From positions 3,051,299-3,115,298 of the forward strand of contig CM037597.1 in the NCBI GenBank assembly GCA_021018995.1: a DNA stretch of 64,000 bases. The letters are read 5' to 3'. Origin of the DNA: Chloranthus sessilifolius (Eukaryota; Streptophyta; Magnoliopsida; Chloranthales; Chloranthaceae). This document shows, piece by piece, positions 25,223-37,447 of this stretch. The notes under the pieces are model-generated. The model did not search any database. It worked only from the letters and a program-made list of their open reading frames with translations, and was not told where the DNA came from. The translations under genes were made by a program, and so were the position numbers. The first letter of the stretch is position 1; the number at the start of each line of letters is the position of its first letter.

Positions 25223-25517
25223 CATAGTCACCAAATCGGGGTTTGGCAATAATTCGGCGAGGTGAAAAATCAGAAAAATTCAAAAAGTTTGGTGAAATAT
25301 TTGAAGGAAAATTGGTGAGAAATTATTATTATTATTATTATTTTAAGATTTAAAATTATTATAAAAATAAAATAAAAATTTAGTAAGTCACATTTTTTTG
25401 AAAAATTCGGGAATAATTCGTGAATTTCTTTTATGAGGCAAATTTTCAAACAAATCGCGAATAATTCAAGACCTTAAATTCGTGATTTATTAAAAAATTT
25501 GGCAATTTTTGTGACTG
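25223..25517. mobile_element. GTCACC-type fold-back element
   Basis: Ends CATAGTCACCAAATCGGGG and CAATTTTTGTGACTG are inverted. Flanks TTATGTAG and GTCTGTAG match 6 of 8. The interior repeats AATTCGGC/AAAAATTCG words around an ATT trinucleotide run. Its relatives are at 34474-34865 and 47794-48156, and probable ones at 29388-29690, 60540-60835 and 63225-63545. Confidence 0.7.
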
Positions 25518-25560
25518 GTCTGTAGGAGGTTCAAGAACATAAAGTATATGAAGATAAACC

Positions 25561-26080
25561 CATGGATCAAAATATTAGAAATTCGGTACGTATCGTCCGA
25601 TACGTACTGGTATCGGCCGATACATTTAATGTATCATCGATATATTGACCATATATTTAATATATCGGCATGGTAAAATTTTATTATTATTATTATTATT
25701 TTTTTTTCGCGGACGTTCGTTCTGAATTTACTGATATCTGTCGCACAACAACGACTCTTTCACAGGCCATTTGAAAGCTCATTCGCAGGTTCACTTTTTC
25801 TTTGATCTCCTCTACTAGGTTAGTAGATCTAAGTTAGGTTAGATCTAGGTTACAAACCCTAAAAATTAGTAAAAAAACCTTAAACCCGTGCTTCCAAGTA
25901 ACTGGAGCCCACTTAAATTTTATTTGAAATTATCGGACGATACATTACCCGTATCGGACGATAATTGTATGTTTTGTAGGGTGCCCAATATATATTGTAT
26001 TTATCATCTCGAGCAGCACCCTTGAAACCGATACTTATCGGACAAATACGTATCGGTTTCGTCCGATATTTTGATTCATG
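25561..26080. mobile_element. GATACG fold-back element, copy 7 (enlarged)
   Basis: 520 bp with ends CATGGATCAAAATATTAG and ATATTTTGATTCATG. Flanks GATAAACC and GGTAGACC match 6 of 8. GATACG blocks at both ends surround about 250 bp of unrelated sequence with ATT repeats (25681-25699), which looks like a later insertion or captured DNA. Confidence 0.8.
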
Positions 26081-26102
26081 GGTAGACCCATGAGGTAGGA
26101 AA

Positions 26103-26461
26103 GGGGTGCAAATTAGGTTAACCGAACCGAAACTGAAATTTTGATTTTCGGGTTAGTTTCTACAAAACCAAATCCTATTCAAAACGTTCGGTTTCCGTTT
26201 TGGTTAACTAAACTTTTCACCCCTCAAACCGAACCGATCCGATCCGATTTCGATTTCTGTCAGTTCGATTCTCGATTTTTGATTTTTTTTTTCATATCTT
26301 TCTTTTTTTTTTAATAAAAAATTCAGTTTTTGATCAGTTTTCTCATGCTACCCGAGCTGTTTTCGGTTATCAACCACCAACCTGAAATGGGAGGAATCGG
26401 TTCGGTACCATTCGGTTCGATCCGATTCGAAAGGCTCGATTTTCGGTTTAAATCTGCACCC
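26103..26461. mobile_element. CCGAACCGAA fold-back MITE with GGGGTGCAAA ends
   Basis: 359 bp, starting GGGGTGCAAATTAGGTTAAC and ending GGTTTAAATCTGCACCC, an inverted pair. Flanks GTAGGAAA (26095-26102) and GTAGGAAG (26462-26469) match 7 of 8. The interior is CCGAACCGAA/TTCGGTTCGG words. It directly follows the GATACG element ending at 26080 and precedes a likely solo LTR by 23 bp. Confidence 0.88.
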
Positions 26462-26484
26462 GTAGGAAGTTTGATAGGAGTATG

Positions 26485-26908
26485 TGTTAGAGCAATAAAT
26501 ATCTTAGGCAAATTAATCTTCAATCAAGATTTAGGCATACCTTATTTGAAAGAATATTTGTCGATAAAATTAGAGAAGTCGCCTCCGTGAAATTCTTTGA
26601 GGATAATTCTACCTCGCTTTTATCTCCCTCTATATGATGGGCACGATTGCATTGAGCGGAGATGAAGAGGGGACGTTATCCTCTTTTATAGCATACCCTT
26701 GAATTCTAACTCATCAAGGATTCAAGGGAGATGTGTATCACTAGAAGATAGGGATTGGCTTATCACAAACCAATGAGGTTGAAACGAACTCCTTAAATTG
26801 CGTGGAGTGGAATCACGTAATAAGGAAATCCCAACGTTTTCAGTCAATCATATTTTAATTAAAATAAGAAAAGGGTAAAGTTATTGTGTGGGTCACAAAT
26901 ACCCAACA
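26485..26908. mobile_element. Probable solo LTR
   Basis: 424 bp that begin TGTTAGAGCAATAAATATC and end AAATACCCAACA, i.e. TGTT...AACA. The 5-bp flanks GTATG and GTCTG match 4 of 5. It has a TATA-like CTCTTTTATAGC near 26680. No internal retrotransposon sequence was found nearby. Confidence 0.6.
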
Positions 26909-26913
26909 GTCTG

Positions 26914-27219
26914 GAGTTATGTTATTTAGTGACCGACCCCATCAGAAATAGTGGTTAATGAATAATCAATTTTGTATATGTTGCACTACCAAAGTCTTAG
27001 GGTCACCCTAAAATTAGATTGAAAAATATCATATATTTTGTGATTAATTACTTAAAAAGTACAAAATAGTGAATACCATGTGATTATTCAAATCTATTTT
27101 AATTGTTCAATTTATTTTTTTTTTGTACTTTTAGGCTCATAATCATATAATAGAGACAAATTTGTAAATTGTAGTATCTTAAGAGTTAGAAATGTTTAAT
27201 CTAGATTATGGCTCTGCAC
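26914..27219. other. AT-rich spacer, nothing recognised
   Basis: Between the solo LTR and the next fold-back element I see only AT-rich sequence with short homopolymer runs. It has no exon-like frame and no repeat ends I could pair. Confidence 0.5.
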
Positions 27220-27487
27220 CAAGGTATAAAAAATCGGCCGATACCGATACGTATCTGTGATATGTATCAGTTTTCGTCCAAACCAATATGTATTGGTTCG
27301 ATACATATCGGTATCTCGTATAAGGTATTCGATATCGTATCGGCCGATACTTTTCGGTTTCGATCGAGACTTTGTGTGTTAAAAAAAAAAGGCTGATACG
27401 TATTAGTATCGGGCGATATGTATCAGCCGAGTCGTATCGACCTTGTGCAAATCAGGACCCGAGACTGATACCAATTTTGATACCTTG
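27220..27487. mobile_element. GATACG fold-back element, copy 8 (CAAGGTAT ends)
   Basis: 268 bp with the alternative ends CAAGGTATAAAAAATCGG and AATTTTGATACCTTG. Flanks CTCTGCAC (27212-27219) and CTCCGCAC (27488-27495) match 7 of 8. It shows that the two end types have the same duplication length. Confidence 0.9.
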
Positions 27488-27639
27488 CTCCGCACACCAC
27501 GTGATGCCAAAAAAAGTGTCATGGGTGCACAATTGCTCACATACTCACCACCATTGGTAAATTAAATTGTTTTCCTAATACCAAATCATAACTTAAATAC
27601 CGCTTTAAGATATAAGGGAAGGGTGCTTTCTGATTAATT

Positions 27640-27970
27640 TGTGCATCAAACTCAAAATCAATTGGCTATAAGAGGAGGGGCCTTGGGTGACGTGGGGTGG
27701 AGAATGGTCTGCTCTAATATCATGATAATTCAGTACATCCAACTCAAAACCAATTAGCTATGAGTAGAGGGGCCCATGATCTATTGTAAGGGGAGAGACA
27801 AAGATAATGTGTATCAAGCTCAAAACCCACGTCACCGAAGGTCCCTCCATAGTGGAAAAGGGTTTGCTCTTATATCATGATAAATCAATGCAATGCATCC
27901 AATTCAAAACCAATTAGCAATATTTGAAGGGGCCCATGATGTGTTATAAGGGGAGAGACAAGGATGTGAT
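27640..27970. repeat. Tandem duplication, about 160-bp unit
   Basis: The phrases CAAAACCAATTAGC and GGGGCCCATGAT with TAAGGGGAGAGACAA occur at about 27745-27800 and 27905-27962. A looser third copy starts near 27645 (CAAAATCAATTGGC). Non-coding. Confidence 0.7.
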
Positions 27971-28260
27971 TTACCCCCGGTGGGACTAAAACACTTTCAT
28001 GTCTCTGTACACATAAATTTAACTATGAGAGACTTAGGCTTATGCCACAATGGAAAGTAAATAATATTATAACCTCAAGGTCGCAAGTTTAATCGAACTT
28101 ATCTATATATAAATCAAAAGTCTTAGCAAAAATTAAATTAATTAATTAATGAAATATAATTGTATTCAAACCTTAAGGTCACAAGATCAATCCTAGCCTA
28201 CCCTTGATTCTAACAATTACATTTAAGGCATATGCTATATTCGTAAAATATAATGGAGAC

Positions 28261-28692
28261 CATAGTATCAAATGTCGGCCGATATCAATATTTATCGACA
28301 ATACTTATTGATTTTCTTGCAAACCGATACATATCGGCTCCGATAATCAGATAAGGCACAAGTATATTATCCGTTTTATTTAAAATTTGGGTGCAAATAT
28401 AGTAACCCTCCTGCTACTTGTTGCTTTTTAAGCGTACACAAAAGTCAAATAACCATTTAATCCGGCTTGTGCAGATGTTTTGGGTTGTTGTGGTGATGTG
28501 ACAGTGACGAGGTAGGTAAGGTTGCAACTGTATATTGCCTCCATAACTCCCTCTTCATTTATTTAATTTTTTTAAAACAATGGGTCTATTCTTTACGTGT
28601 ATATATATATATATATAGGCCGATACCTAATAATATAGGCTGATTCGTATTGGTCCATCCATGAACTGATATGTCTCTGATTTGACACCATG
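28261..28692. mobile_element. GATACG fold-back element, copy 9 (interrupted)
   Basis: 432 bp with ends CATAGTATCAAATGTCGG and CTGATTTGACACCATG. The 8-bp duplication ATGGAGAC is exact (28253-28260 and 28693-28700). GATACG words occur only near both ends (28270-28345 and 28616-28690). The 270 bp between are unrelated, so another insertion is likely nested here. Confidence 0.88.
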
Positions 28693-28924
28693 ATGGAGAC
28701 AAATGTTTTACTTTTACTTAAAATTACCACTTCCAAGGTAAAAAAAAAAAAAAAACAACTCTTTCCAAGGGAAAAAAAAAAAAAACTCTCTATGAAATAC
28801 TTTGATAAGAAGATCTGAATTTAGAATTAATCATTATTTAGAAATAAAACTTAAAATGTAATTAAATTAAAAATAAAATAAAAAATACTTCACTTAGTAT
28901 TTAATATATATGTGTGTGTGCGCG

Positions 28925-28962
<38 letters not shown>

Positions 28963-28999
28963 TAAGATTGAGCTTGAAGGAGGCTTGAGTTTTTTGAGG

Positions 29000-29140
29000 C
29001 TTGAGCTGAGCTCGATAAAGATGAGTTAGAGCTTAAACTTTTGAGGCTTGATTAGTTTAGAGCCGAGCTCAAGCTCAGGGTAGGTAAGGTAGAGCCGAGC
29101 TAGAGCTGACACTAGCTCGGCTTGTTGACAGACCTACACA
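29000..29140. repeat. GAGCTC-word low-complexity fold-back remnant
   Basis: Dense GAGCTTGAGG, GAGCCGAGCTC and inverse words. It belongs to the same general kind of element as 60040-60190. Borders are not clear. An AT/TG microsatellite lies just before it (28905-28960). Confidence 0.5.
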
Positions 29141-29690
29141 CAGATCTCCATGCTGGTTAAGATCTCAGGCATCTCAAGGTCCACCTCACATGTCATGTGT
29201 TAATGATCAAGTGGTAGCCAAAAAACAGGAGAAAAAATCACATGACATGAGAGGATTGGGATAAAACATGGTCGAGATCCTTTGTGTGGAAAGTTGGGAT
29301 AAAACATGGTCTCCTTTGTCTCATTCAAAGTAGTTAATGGTGTGAGCGCCATCAAAGATTTGGTCGGTGCATTTAGAGGTACTATATAGCATAATTACCA
29401 AGTCGGAAATCGGTAAGAAAAAAAGCCAAAAAAATGTGAAAAAATAGGTAAATTTTTGAAAAAAATTGAGAAGCATTTAGGTAAAAGTACGGGAATTTTT
29501 TTAAAATATTAATAAATAAATAATTTTTTGACAGAGATAAGAAAATTTTCTGAAAAATCGTAAAAAAAAGTGTTTAAAACATTAAATTCATTATTTAAAA
29601 AAATTGTATTCTAAACATGTTTCCAACATTTCACGAAAAAAACCGTATTTTAACCTAGTTCTTTTCGATAAAACCGAGATTTTGGTAAGG

Positions 29691-30102
29691 GAGCCATTAC
29701 TTGCACTCAAAATGTTGGCCTTTACACCAAATTTAAAAGAAAGACTTGTTATTTTATGGACATGTACATGTGAATAGGAAATTTTAGCATTTAAAGTCCT
29801 ATTTAAAGTTCATGATCTATAGATCCTTAGTGCATAAGATTTGAGCAAAAAATGATATTTTAACATATGATCTATTATAGTCATCCTTTGAATCAGATAA
29901 TAGCCTATGACTAGATTTAATCACATGATAAATAATATATTTCGTGCTAATCTTTTTCACTCAATATCTTTAAATCATAGCCTTCAAATCAAACGATTTA
30001 GACGATGTTTTCACATAGCAGAGGTAGTCAAACTTGTAAGTCTTTCTTTTAAATTCGATGCAAGGGCCAACTTTATGAGCGCAAGTAATGATTCCTTTGT
30101 AG
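29691..30102. mobile_element. Long-TIR MITE with GGGAGCCATTACTTGCAC ends
   Basis: The left arm GGGAGCCATTACTTGCAC...ATGTTGGCC...AAATTTAAAAGAAAGACTT pairs over about 60 bp with the right arm AAGTCTTTCTTTTAAATT...GGGCCAACTT...GCGCAAGTAATGATTCC. A second good copy is at 62778-63212 and a truncated one near 41125-41330. Non-coding. Confidence 0.85.
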
Positions 30103-30135
30103 TAATTCTGTTATCTAGGACATGAAAGACGTCGT

Positions 30136-30377
30136 AGGCTGTGTTTGGGTTAGCTCTTAGAATGGCAGAAGCAGCTCTCCGCTTGCTCTCAATAAGAACA
30201 GATAAAATTTGTTGTGGCATAGAGCAGACAAAGAATAATTTTATCACTTAAAAAAAGATACTCACCAGAGCAAATGGGGCGAGGAGCTATGTTACCAAAC
30301 ATGAAAGTAATTCTCTGTCGGAGCCAAAGAGCAAAAGAGCTGCTCTTTGCCCTGAAAGAGCTAACCCAAATGCAACC
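30136..30377. mobile_element. MITE with TGTTTGGGTTAGCTCTT ends
   Basis: The left end GTGTTTGGGTTAGCTCTTAG pairs with the right end AAAGAGCTAACCCAAATGCA. Related copies are at 43675-43816 and 63609-63775. The TGTTTGG ends resemble common plant hAT and PIF MITEs. A target duplication was not clear. Confidence 0.75.
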
Positions 30378-30388
30378 TCAGTCTCTCC

Positions 30389-30676
30389 CAAGGTAACAAA
30401 ATTGGTATCGAGTATCAATCCCTGGAGGACCGATATGAACCGGCCGATATGTATTGATTGTTGATAAGTATCGGCCTATATATATGTTTTGAAAATGAAA
30501 AAAATATAGGTATTGGTTGATACCCAATATGTATCGGCTGATACCCGATACTTATCGGTCAATATGGGCCCTTTTCGGCCAATATTGAGTTGGATATTGA
30601 CAAGTATCGATGTCGATACATATCGGTTTGCAGAAAAATCGATACGTATCAGTATCGGCCGATATTTTATACTTTG
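30389..30676. mobile_element. GATACG fold-back element, copy 10
   Basis: 288 bp with ends CAAGGTAACAAAATTGG and GATATTTTATACTTTG. Flanks GTCTCTCC and CTCTCTTC match 6 of 8. It starts 11 bp after the preceding TGTTTGG MITE. The interior has many GTATCGGC/GCCGATAC words. Confidence 0.8.
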
Positions 30677-30999
30677 CTCTCTTCGCATGGTCAAAAGTAC
30701 GCTAGAAGAGATTTTGCATGTTTGAAAATATAGGCATGAATCAAAATCTTGTTTTTGGGAGGTTGAATGGGGTTAGTTGGCTAAAAATTATAAATGGAGG
30801 ACATATTTATTAAGAACAAAGTACAGGCAATTGGCGTGGCATGATGTGATAGGCTGCACTACCTTGCATTAATTGAGCCCTACGCTACTTGCATCCAATT
30901 ACATTAGCCGCATGCACTTTGTTTTCAATAAATCTGTCCTCCATTTAATAGTGTCCCTTAGTTGACCATGGGTCCATTAGGTGCCTCAACAACAGTCCA

Positions 31000-31410
31000 T
31001 CAGAGTCTACTGGCTATAATAATAGTGTTTAAATGATCTTACACTATTTAAAATTTACTTTTTTTTATCTCACACCATTGAAGTGTGATTTATAACATCT
31101 AAGATTAATCTAAATTCCCCAATTCGTTGGAGCATGTCCTAACTAAAGGATCATATTTCTAAGAGGGCGTAGACCATACGATCGGTGAACTTTAATATCA
31201 GCCATCCAAAATAAGAATAATTGTTGTATTAGAGTTCACAGATCGAATGGTTTGAATTTTCCAAAAAGTATGATTTTCGGAATGATAGCCCTTCAATTGA
31301 TGATATATCATTTTAATAATTTAAATTTCTAATATCATAAACCAATCAATAGTGTAAGGTCGTTTAAACACCATTTCACGTTTAAATGAAGGTCATGGGA
31401 GTCTCTCCCT
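31000..31410. mobile_element. MITE with GTTTAAATGATCTTAC arms, copy 1
   Basis: Left AGTGTTTAAATGATCTTACA faces right TAGTGTAAGGTCGTTTAAAC. Core phrases (CTCACACCATTGAAGTGTGA, TTATAACATC) recur at 44710-45160 and 55940-56680. Outer borders are approximate. Confidence 0.75.
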
Positions 31411-31507
31411 ATATTTGCTTTCATTAGTTTTGATTTGTTTGCTCAGAAATATGTGTATATGCGGACCCGTGTTTCGGCCCTTATTAAACGGGTCAGGTAG
31501 AATACCT

Positions 31508-31731
31508 CAATGTCAAACTCAATATTGGGTATTGGTCCATGGAGGACTGATACGAAATGGCCGATACTGAGTTGTATCGGCACCTTTAAACTTTAATGGA
31601 GGTATTAGCCGATACCTTATACGTATCGGCTGATACAGGCCCGTATCGGTCGATACCGATACCTGAGTTGATATGTATCGGTTTGCCAAAAAATCGATAT
31701 ATATCGATATCGGCTGATATTTGATACCATG
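31508..31731. mobile_element. GATACG fold-back element, copy 11
   Basis: The left part CAATGTCAAACTCAATATTG and the next 30 bp align with the starts of copies at 30389 and 40083; the right end is GATATTTGATACCATG. The 8-bp flanks no longer match clearly. It lies about 440 bp upstream of the RABD1-like start codon. Confidence 0.75.
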
Positions 31732-31754
31732 AGTAATATAAAATCAGATCTTGA

Positions 31755-31948
31755 TTGATCAAACTTTTTGGCCAAAACGTTTCGATTTCGGGGCCCGAAA
31801 TCGAACCGAAACCGAAATCCAAAATTTTGGGTTTCAATCTACTGGTTTCAAAATTTCAGCCGACATTTGTGGCCAAAATTTCGGATTTTGGTTTCGGTTT
31901 TGACCATGCCCGAAACCGAAATTCAACCCGATATTTTGATCTTGACTC
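31755..31948. mobile_element. GAAACCG fold-back element upstream of RABD1-like gene
   Basis: The interior is GAAACCGAAATC and GGTTTCGGTTTTG words arranged head to head. The right end is GATATTTTGATCTTG and the left is TTGATTGATCAAAC. The end pair is decayed and no target duplication is certain. It ends about 225 bp before the RABD1-like ATG. Confidence 0.65.
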
Positions 31949-32014
31949 ACATTCACCTTGCGGGAAAAAAAAGAAAAGCAGAGGGCGTTTCTGTCATTAA
32001 AAAAAGGCAAAAGA

Positions 32015-32024
32015 TATTTAAATA
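32015..32024 (+). promoter_or_regulatory. Candidate TATA box of RABD1-like gene
   Basis: TATTTAAATA lies 150 bp upstream of the ATG, in the short non-element stretch between the fold-back element ending at 31948 and the coding start. A start site about 30 bp further on would give a leader of about 120 nt with the direct repeat TCTTTAGCCAAAGC. Confidence 0.45.
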
Positions 32025-32173
32025 AAGAAGAGGGAGTGCAGTTTTCAGTCTTTAGCCAAAGCTTTCCGTCTTTAGCCAAAGCAACCCTTCCCTCCCCTAA
32101 ATCTCCTCCAAACCCTAAATAAAAACCCACAAATTTTCGAAATATTTATCGTTTTCCATTAAAATCTTCAGAA

Positions 32174-35100
32174 ATGAGCAACGAATAGTAAGATTTCATT
32201 CTGGTCTTCTTAATTCTCTCTTTCTAATCTTTTTCTCCTATTTTTCTGTTAATTTTTGACATTTTTTTGGGTTGATTTTCAGCGATTATCTGTTCAAGCT
32301 TCTGTTGATTGGGGATTCATCTGTTGGAAAATCATGCCTTCTCTTGCGTTTCGCTGTAATTATTTTTTTAAATTTGTGTTTCTTTGTTAGATCTCGAAGA
32401 ATATTAATGTTTTGGTTCCAAATTAAATTTTATGATTACTGAATTATAATGTTGTTTTTAGGATGATTCGTATGTCGACAGCTACATCAGTACGATCGGA
32501 GTGGATTTTGTGAGCTCGTTTTCGCTCTCTAATTTATGTTTCTAATTGTGTTTGGCCATCTAATTTGATTATTATTAATTCGTTATTTTACAGAAAATTA
32601 GAACTGTAGAGCTGGATGGAAAGACAATTAAGCTGCAAATTGTGAGTGATCTGGGAAGATTCCTTCGATATCTAATTTTATTAATTATTAGTATGAATAT
32701 ATTTACTAGTTTTCTAACAATTCTTTTTTATCGTATCTTTTCCTTTTTTTTTTTGCTTTTTTTTTTGATGTTTATGTGCTGTGCAGACTAAAATCTTGAT
32801 CTCTAAATCTATTTGAAATGATAAAGATTTTTTTGTACTTGAACTGATACCTATTTTAATTAATTATTAGTAAGAGTATGTTTGTTACTTCTACAAGTTG
32901 TAGATTTTTTTTTTTGTTGGATGTTTATGTCAGTGGCGGAACCAGGATTTTCACCCAGCTGGGGCACAAGTGATAGTGACAAATTTCAGCAAACTTCTCC
33001 GAAATTCGTTGAAACAGGTTCGGATGAAATTTTTAACGAAATTTCAGTCATTTTGCAAAAATTCCAACGAAATTAACGAAAATTTGCCAAAATTAATGAA
33101 ATTTCGGTCATTTCTCCGACTGGTTATAGCACCTAATACGTACTCCACTCGAGCACCAGTACTACATTAGTACGGTGGTATAGACCTAATACGTACTCCA
33201 CTTGAGCACCAGTACTACATTAGTACGGTGGTAATGCTATGACATGATGCTACGAACCACCATGCTGTCACTTCTCAACTGAAAAAAGAAAAAGAAAAAG
33301 AAAAAAAACCCTTATTATTAAACTTGCAACAAAAGAAGCGCAGACAATAAAATGAATCAAAAGTAAGAAGAAAGAGAAAAAATCCACACTCCATTCCCTC
33401 TCCCGAGTTCCATATCTCCCTCCTCTCGATCGACACGTTGGATCACCAATCAATGGGTCAAAAGCAACAAGCTAACTGGTCCCCTTACTACAACAATTGA
33501 GGGTGAGTTTCTATCAGCCCAAATCTTCAGGTCCCTCTCACAAATTTGAATTTTTGGTCCCCTTTTTATGTTTATGTATACGAATCTCTACTTGTTCTTA
33601 CTGTCTCTGTTATTGTTTCCTTGTTTAGAACTTGTGTAGCGATCGCCGGCTCCGATTACTGCGTCATTGCTGCTGATACGTGGATGTTGACTGGTTTAGA
33701 GAGAGAACAGAGCCGGGAGTTTTGGAGATAGAAAAGATAGAGAGAGAGGGCGCTGCCTGCCAGGGTTTTAGAGAGAGAACAGAGCCGGGGGTTTTAGAGA
33801 GAGATTAGAGAGAGAAAAGAGAGAGAACATCACCGGCGGGGGTTTTAGAGAGAGAGAAAAGAGAGAGAGGACAGAGGGTACCCAACTAAGATGTTAAAAG
33901 GCTTTTGCTTTTTGATTTAGGGAGGGTGACCAGCTAATGTGTTAATAGGATATATAAAAATATAAAAATAGACAAGTCTTTTTTGGGGTTGAGTGCGGGC
34001 GCTCGCCCGCACTTTTAGCTGTACGTGGTTCCACCACTGGTTTATGTGCTGTGCGAACAGAAACCTTGATCATTAAATCTATTTGAAATGATAAATTTTT
34101 TTTTATACCCTGAGCTAATATGATTTGTTTTCTGTAAGAATGTTTTAATGCTAATGAGTCATTTATTGTATTGTATTGCTTAGTTGACCATCAACACTTC
34201 ACTCAAATGAATTCTGACAATGGATTATGTTATTGAAGTTGCTATTTTATTTTCCAATGTGTAAATTTTTAGACTTTAGTTTGAATTATTCTGCTCCCTC
34301 ATGATCAACCTGCTTTTTTGTCTAGATAATGGGAGCTCACCTTAGGCGTATGATAAAGCCCTTTTCGGTCCCCCTTTTTGGGCCATATGGCAGACATTTT
34401 TGGCAAATCCAATTTGTCCAAGTGGCTAAACATCATATGAAAATCATCCAGCCAAAACAACATGCATACCAGCATAGTCACCAAGACGGAGTACGGGAAT
34501 AAAATGCCAATGGAAAAATTCAGAAAAAATGGCAAAAAACAGAAAGTACGAGGAAAAAGGGAAAAATTTGGAGTACGGGAAGAGTATGGCAAAAATCTGG
34601 AAAAATGGCAACAAGCGGAAATTATGAAAAAAAAGAAAATGTATATTTAAAATTTTTAATTAAACTTTTTTTTTTCCCATTTAAATCACGTTTTATACAA
34701 AAAAAAAGTATAAAACGCATTTTAAATGAAAATGACGTATAGACGCATTTTAAATGAAAAAACGTGCTTTTTATACATTTATGCATATAAAATTCCTTTT
34801 TATATGTTTGCTAAAAATGCATTTTAAATGCATTTTTTACAAAAAAAAGCCTGTTTGTGACCATGCTCACCAGAGGGTTCAAAGTTCAAAATACTTAAGG
34901 CTACCTTTGTTCAAAGTTCACAATCTCTTAAAGCACCCATGTTCTCATGTAGGAAATAAAAGGATTCGATTTTTTTTCGTCAGGGACACGAATACGCTCT
35001 TCCCCCCTTTTACTACAAGGCCACCCACTTGTATAAACCCTCATTTTCTTATTTTTCTCTTCTTCTTCCCCAATTGGTGGTTGCAATGGCGTCGCCATCA

Positions 35101-37379
35101 TCGTTAAAGCACCCTTGTCTTCGCGCCTTTTTCTTCTTCCTTAACTCACAAATCACAACAACGATGCCGACATCACTGAAAAATCCTCATTTTCTTTCAT
35201 TTTTTCATCTTCTTCCTCAACTCTAGCGGAACGACAACACCGGCATTATCAAAACATCCTCTTCTCTTCCTTCAAAAAAATTCCTGAACATGTGACAGTA
35301 GGCACCCACCGTCAGACGTAATAATATCAGAACCCACTATCAGTTGTAAAATTGTAAAAGATTAGCAGTGGGTGCCACTGCCAGTCTTTTACAATTGTTA
35401 AGTTTTAGGGTTTTTTTATTGTGGTTGGTAGTTCGGTAATGTTGCGAGTTGCTGAGAAGAAGAAGAGTTGCCGGAGAAGAAGAAGAGTCACTAAAAAAAA
35501 AGAAGAGGAAGAGGAAGAGGAAGAGGAAGAAAGGAAGAAGGGGAAGAAGAAGATAGTGATCCGATGATTCCGATATGAGCGATGGCCGGAGAAGAAGGTG
35601 GCCGGAAAAGATGAAGGAGGGTGAAAAAAAGGGGGATTTCATTAAGTGGGCGAGGTTAAGAAAGACCGACCGTTCTCTGCGTGGGTGCTTTCAGAGATTG
35701 GGTGGGCGCAAATAGAGGTACCAATACTTAATCTAAGAGTTTAATATGAACCATTGTTGCTATCTAAATGTAGGATTCTCATTGAATCACTTGGATTTGA
35801 TTGAATGGATCCTCCAATGGATAATTTTTTTGGGCTACACAATGGTCATAAGATGTTCTGCCACTTAGACGACCCGGATCAGTAAAAACTGTGTGCACGT
35901 TGCGCTATATGACTTAAAGGTGGAAGTGCGGATTTTATCTTAGTCGGAAGGTGAGGGGCGTCGATCCGTTTTTGTTTTGAGTTAAGGTCTTTGTGGGTTT
36001 CTTTGCTATCACATGTATTTTCTGACATCTTAAGTTCTCGTAGCGGATGGACGGTTACAATCATTTCATTCTATAAATAATGATTTTATTAAAATGAAAA
36101 GAAAAAGAGGAATCTCTCATCATTTCACTCTCCGCCTAAGGAACTCATGATCCATTGCTCCAATTAACCTCTCTTTTGATGTGCTTAAGTGAGATATGTA
36201 AGTTACAAGGCAAATCTAAGGTTCCTTTATAATTAAATATTAGAACTATTCGTCATGGGTCTCTACATTTCTTAGTGGACTGTTATTGAATTTTATTTCA
36301 GCTTCACTTGCATACAAAGCTGATAAGACGAAAATATGCTTTACTGCTTCACCATTGTGGTTCCATTAAATACCTCCTATATTTAGTGTACCTAGACTGC
36401 TATTGTGATCTATGCTCAAACAGGGTTACCTAGTTCGCTACATATTACTGCAAACCGGTTTGAATCAAACCAGTTTGTGGTTCGATTTGCTCCAATTCCC
36501 AATTGTGCCAACGTCCTGTTGGTTAATTGATGATGTTAGTCCTGATGTAAAATTTTGAAGTTTTAATAAAATTGCGTACATAGTAAAAAATAATGACATT
36601 TGAAAAAGTCTAAAATAAATACACTGTTTGGAATTTTGAATTAATAGGGGATTTAAAGAATGATATAGTCAATTGATGATCGCCTAGGAAATTTGGGGTG
36701 GGGTGGGGATGTTCCATTGTCCATGAATTTTAACTATGGCTGAAGATGATCACCAGTTAAAATGTTGCAGTTGTGACTGTCTAACAAAATATCACTTAAG
36801 TTTCTTCTGCTGATTATGTAGATTTAAATGATACAGCAGTGTAATGGTGCCTCTTGAGTGCAAGTTGCACAGTTGGGGGGGTTTGGGTTTTAGTGACCCA
36901 AAAACCCACTATAAGTAGATGTCCCTAACCCATTTGGGTAGTTTGAGGACATGATATGTAGATTGTGTATGTAGCTGATGTGTGGATATAAGGATCGCAA
37001 ACCAATGAATTTCTATGGATACTGGGGATTACCTTGTATTTTTTAGGAAGTTCTAGTCTTGATGGGTGGATTTGATGTTTCTTTATCTCCTGCACTTGGG
37101 GAGGTCAATGATGCTTCTTATCATTTATTAAAGAATTGAATAGATTGGGACTTTGTAGTTTGTATTGGAAACTTTTCTTCATATTAGTTGTTTTTAACTT
37201 GTTTTTCCTTTCTTTTTATTTAATTTTTTTTTTTTTTGAAATAAAAAAAAATTATGCTTCCATATCACTCGTATTTTTTCTTCTGTTTTGTTTAGTGGGA
37301 TACTGCCGGGCAGGAGCGATTCCGGACCATAACAAGCAGTTATTACCGAGGAGCACATGGAATCATTGTAAGAACTACT

Positions 37380-37447
<68 letters not shown>

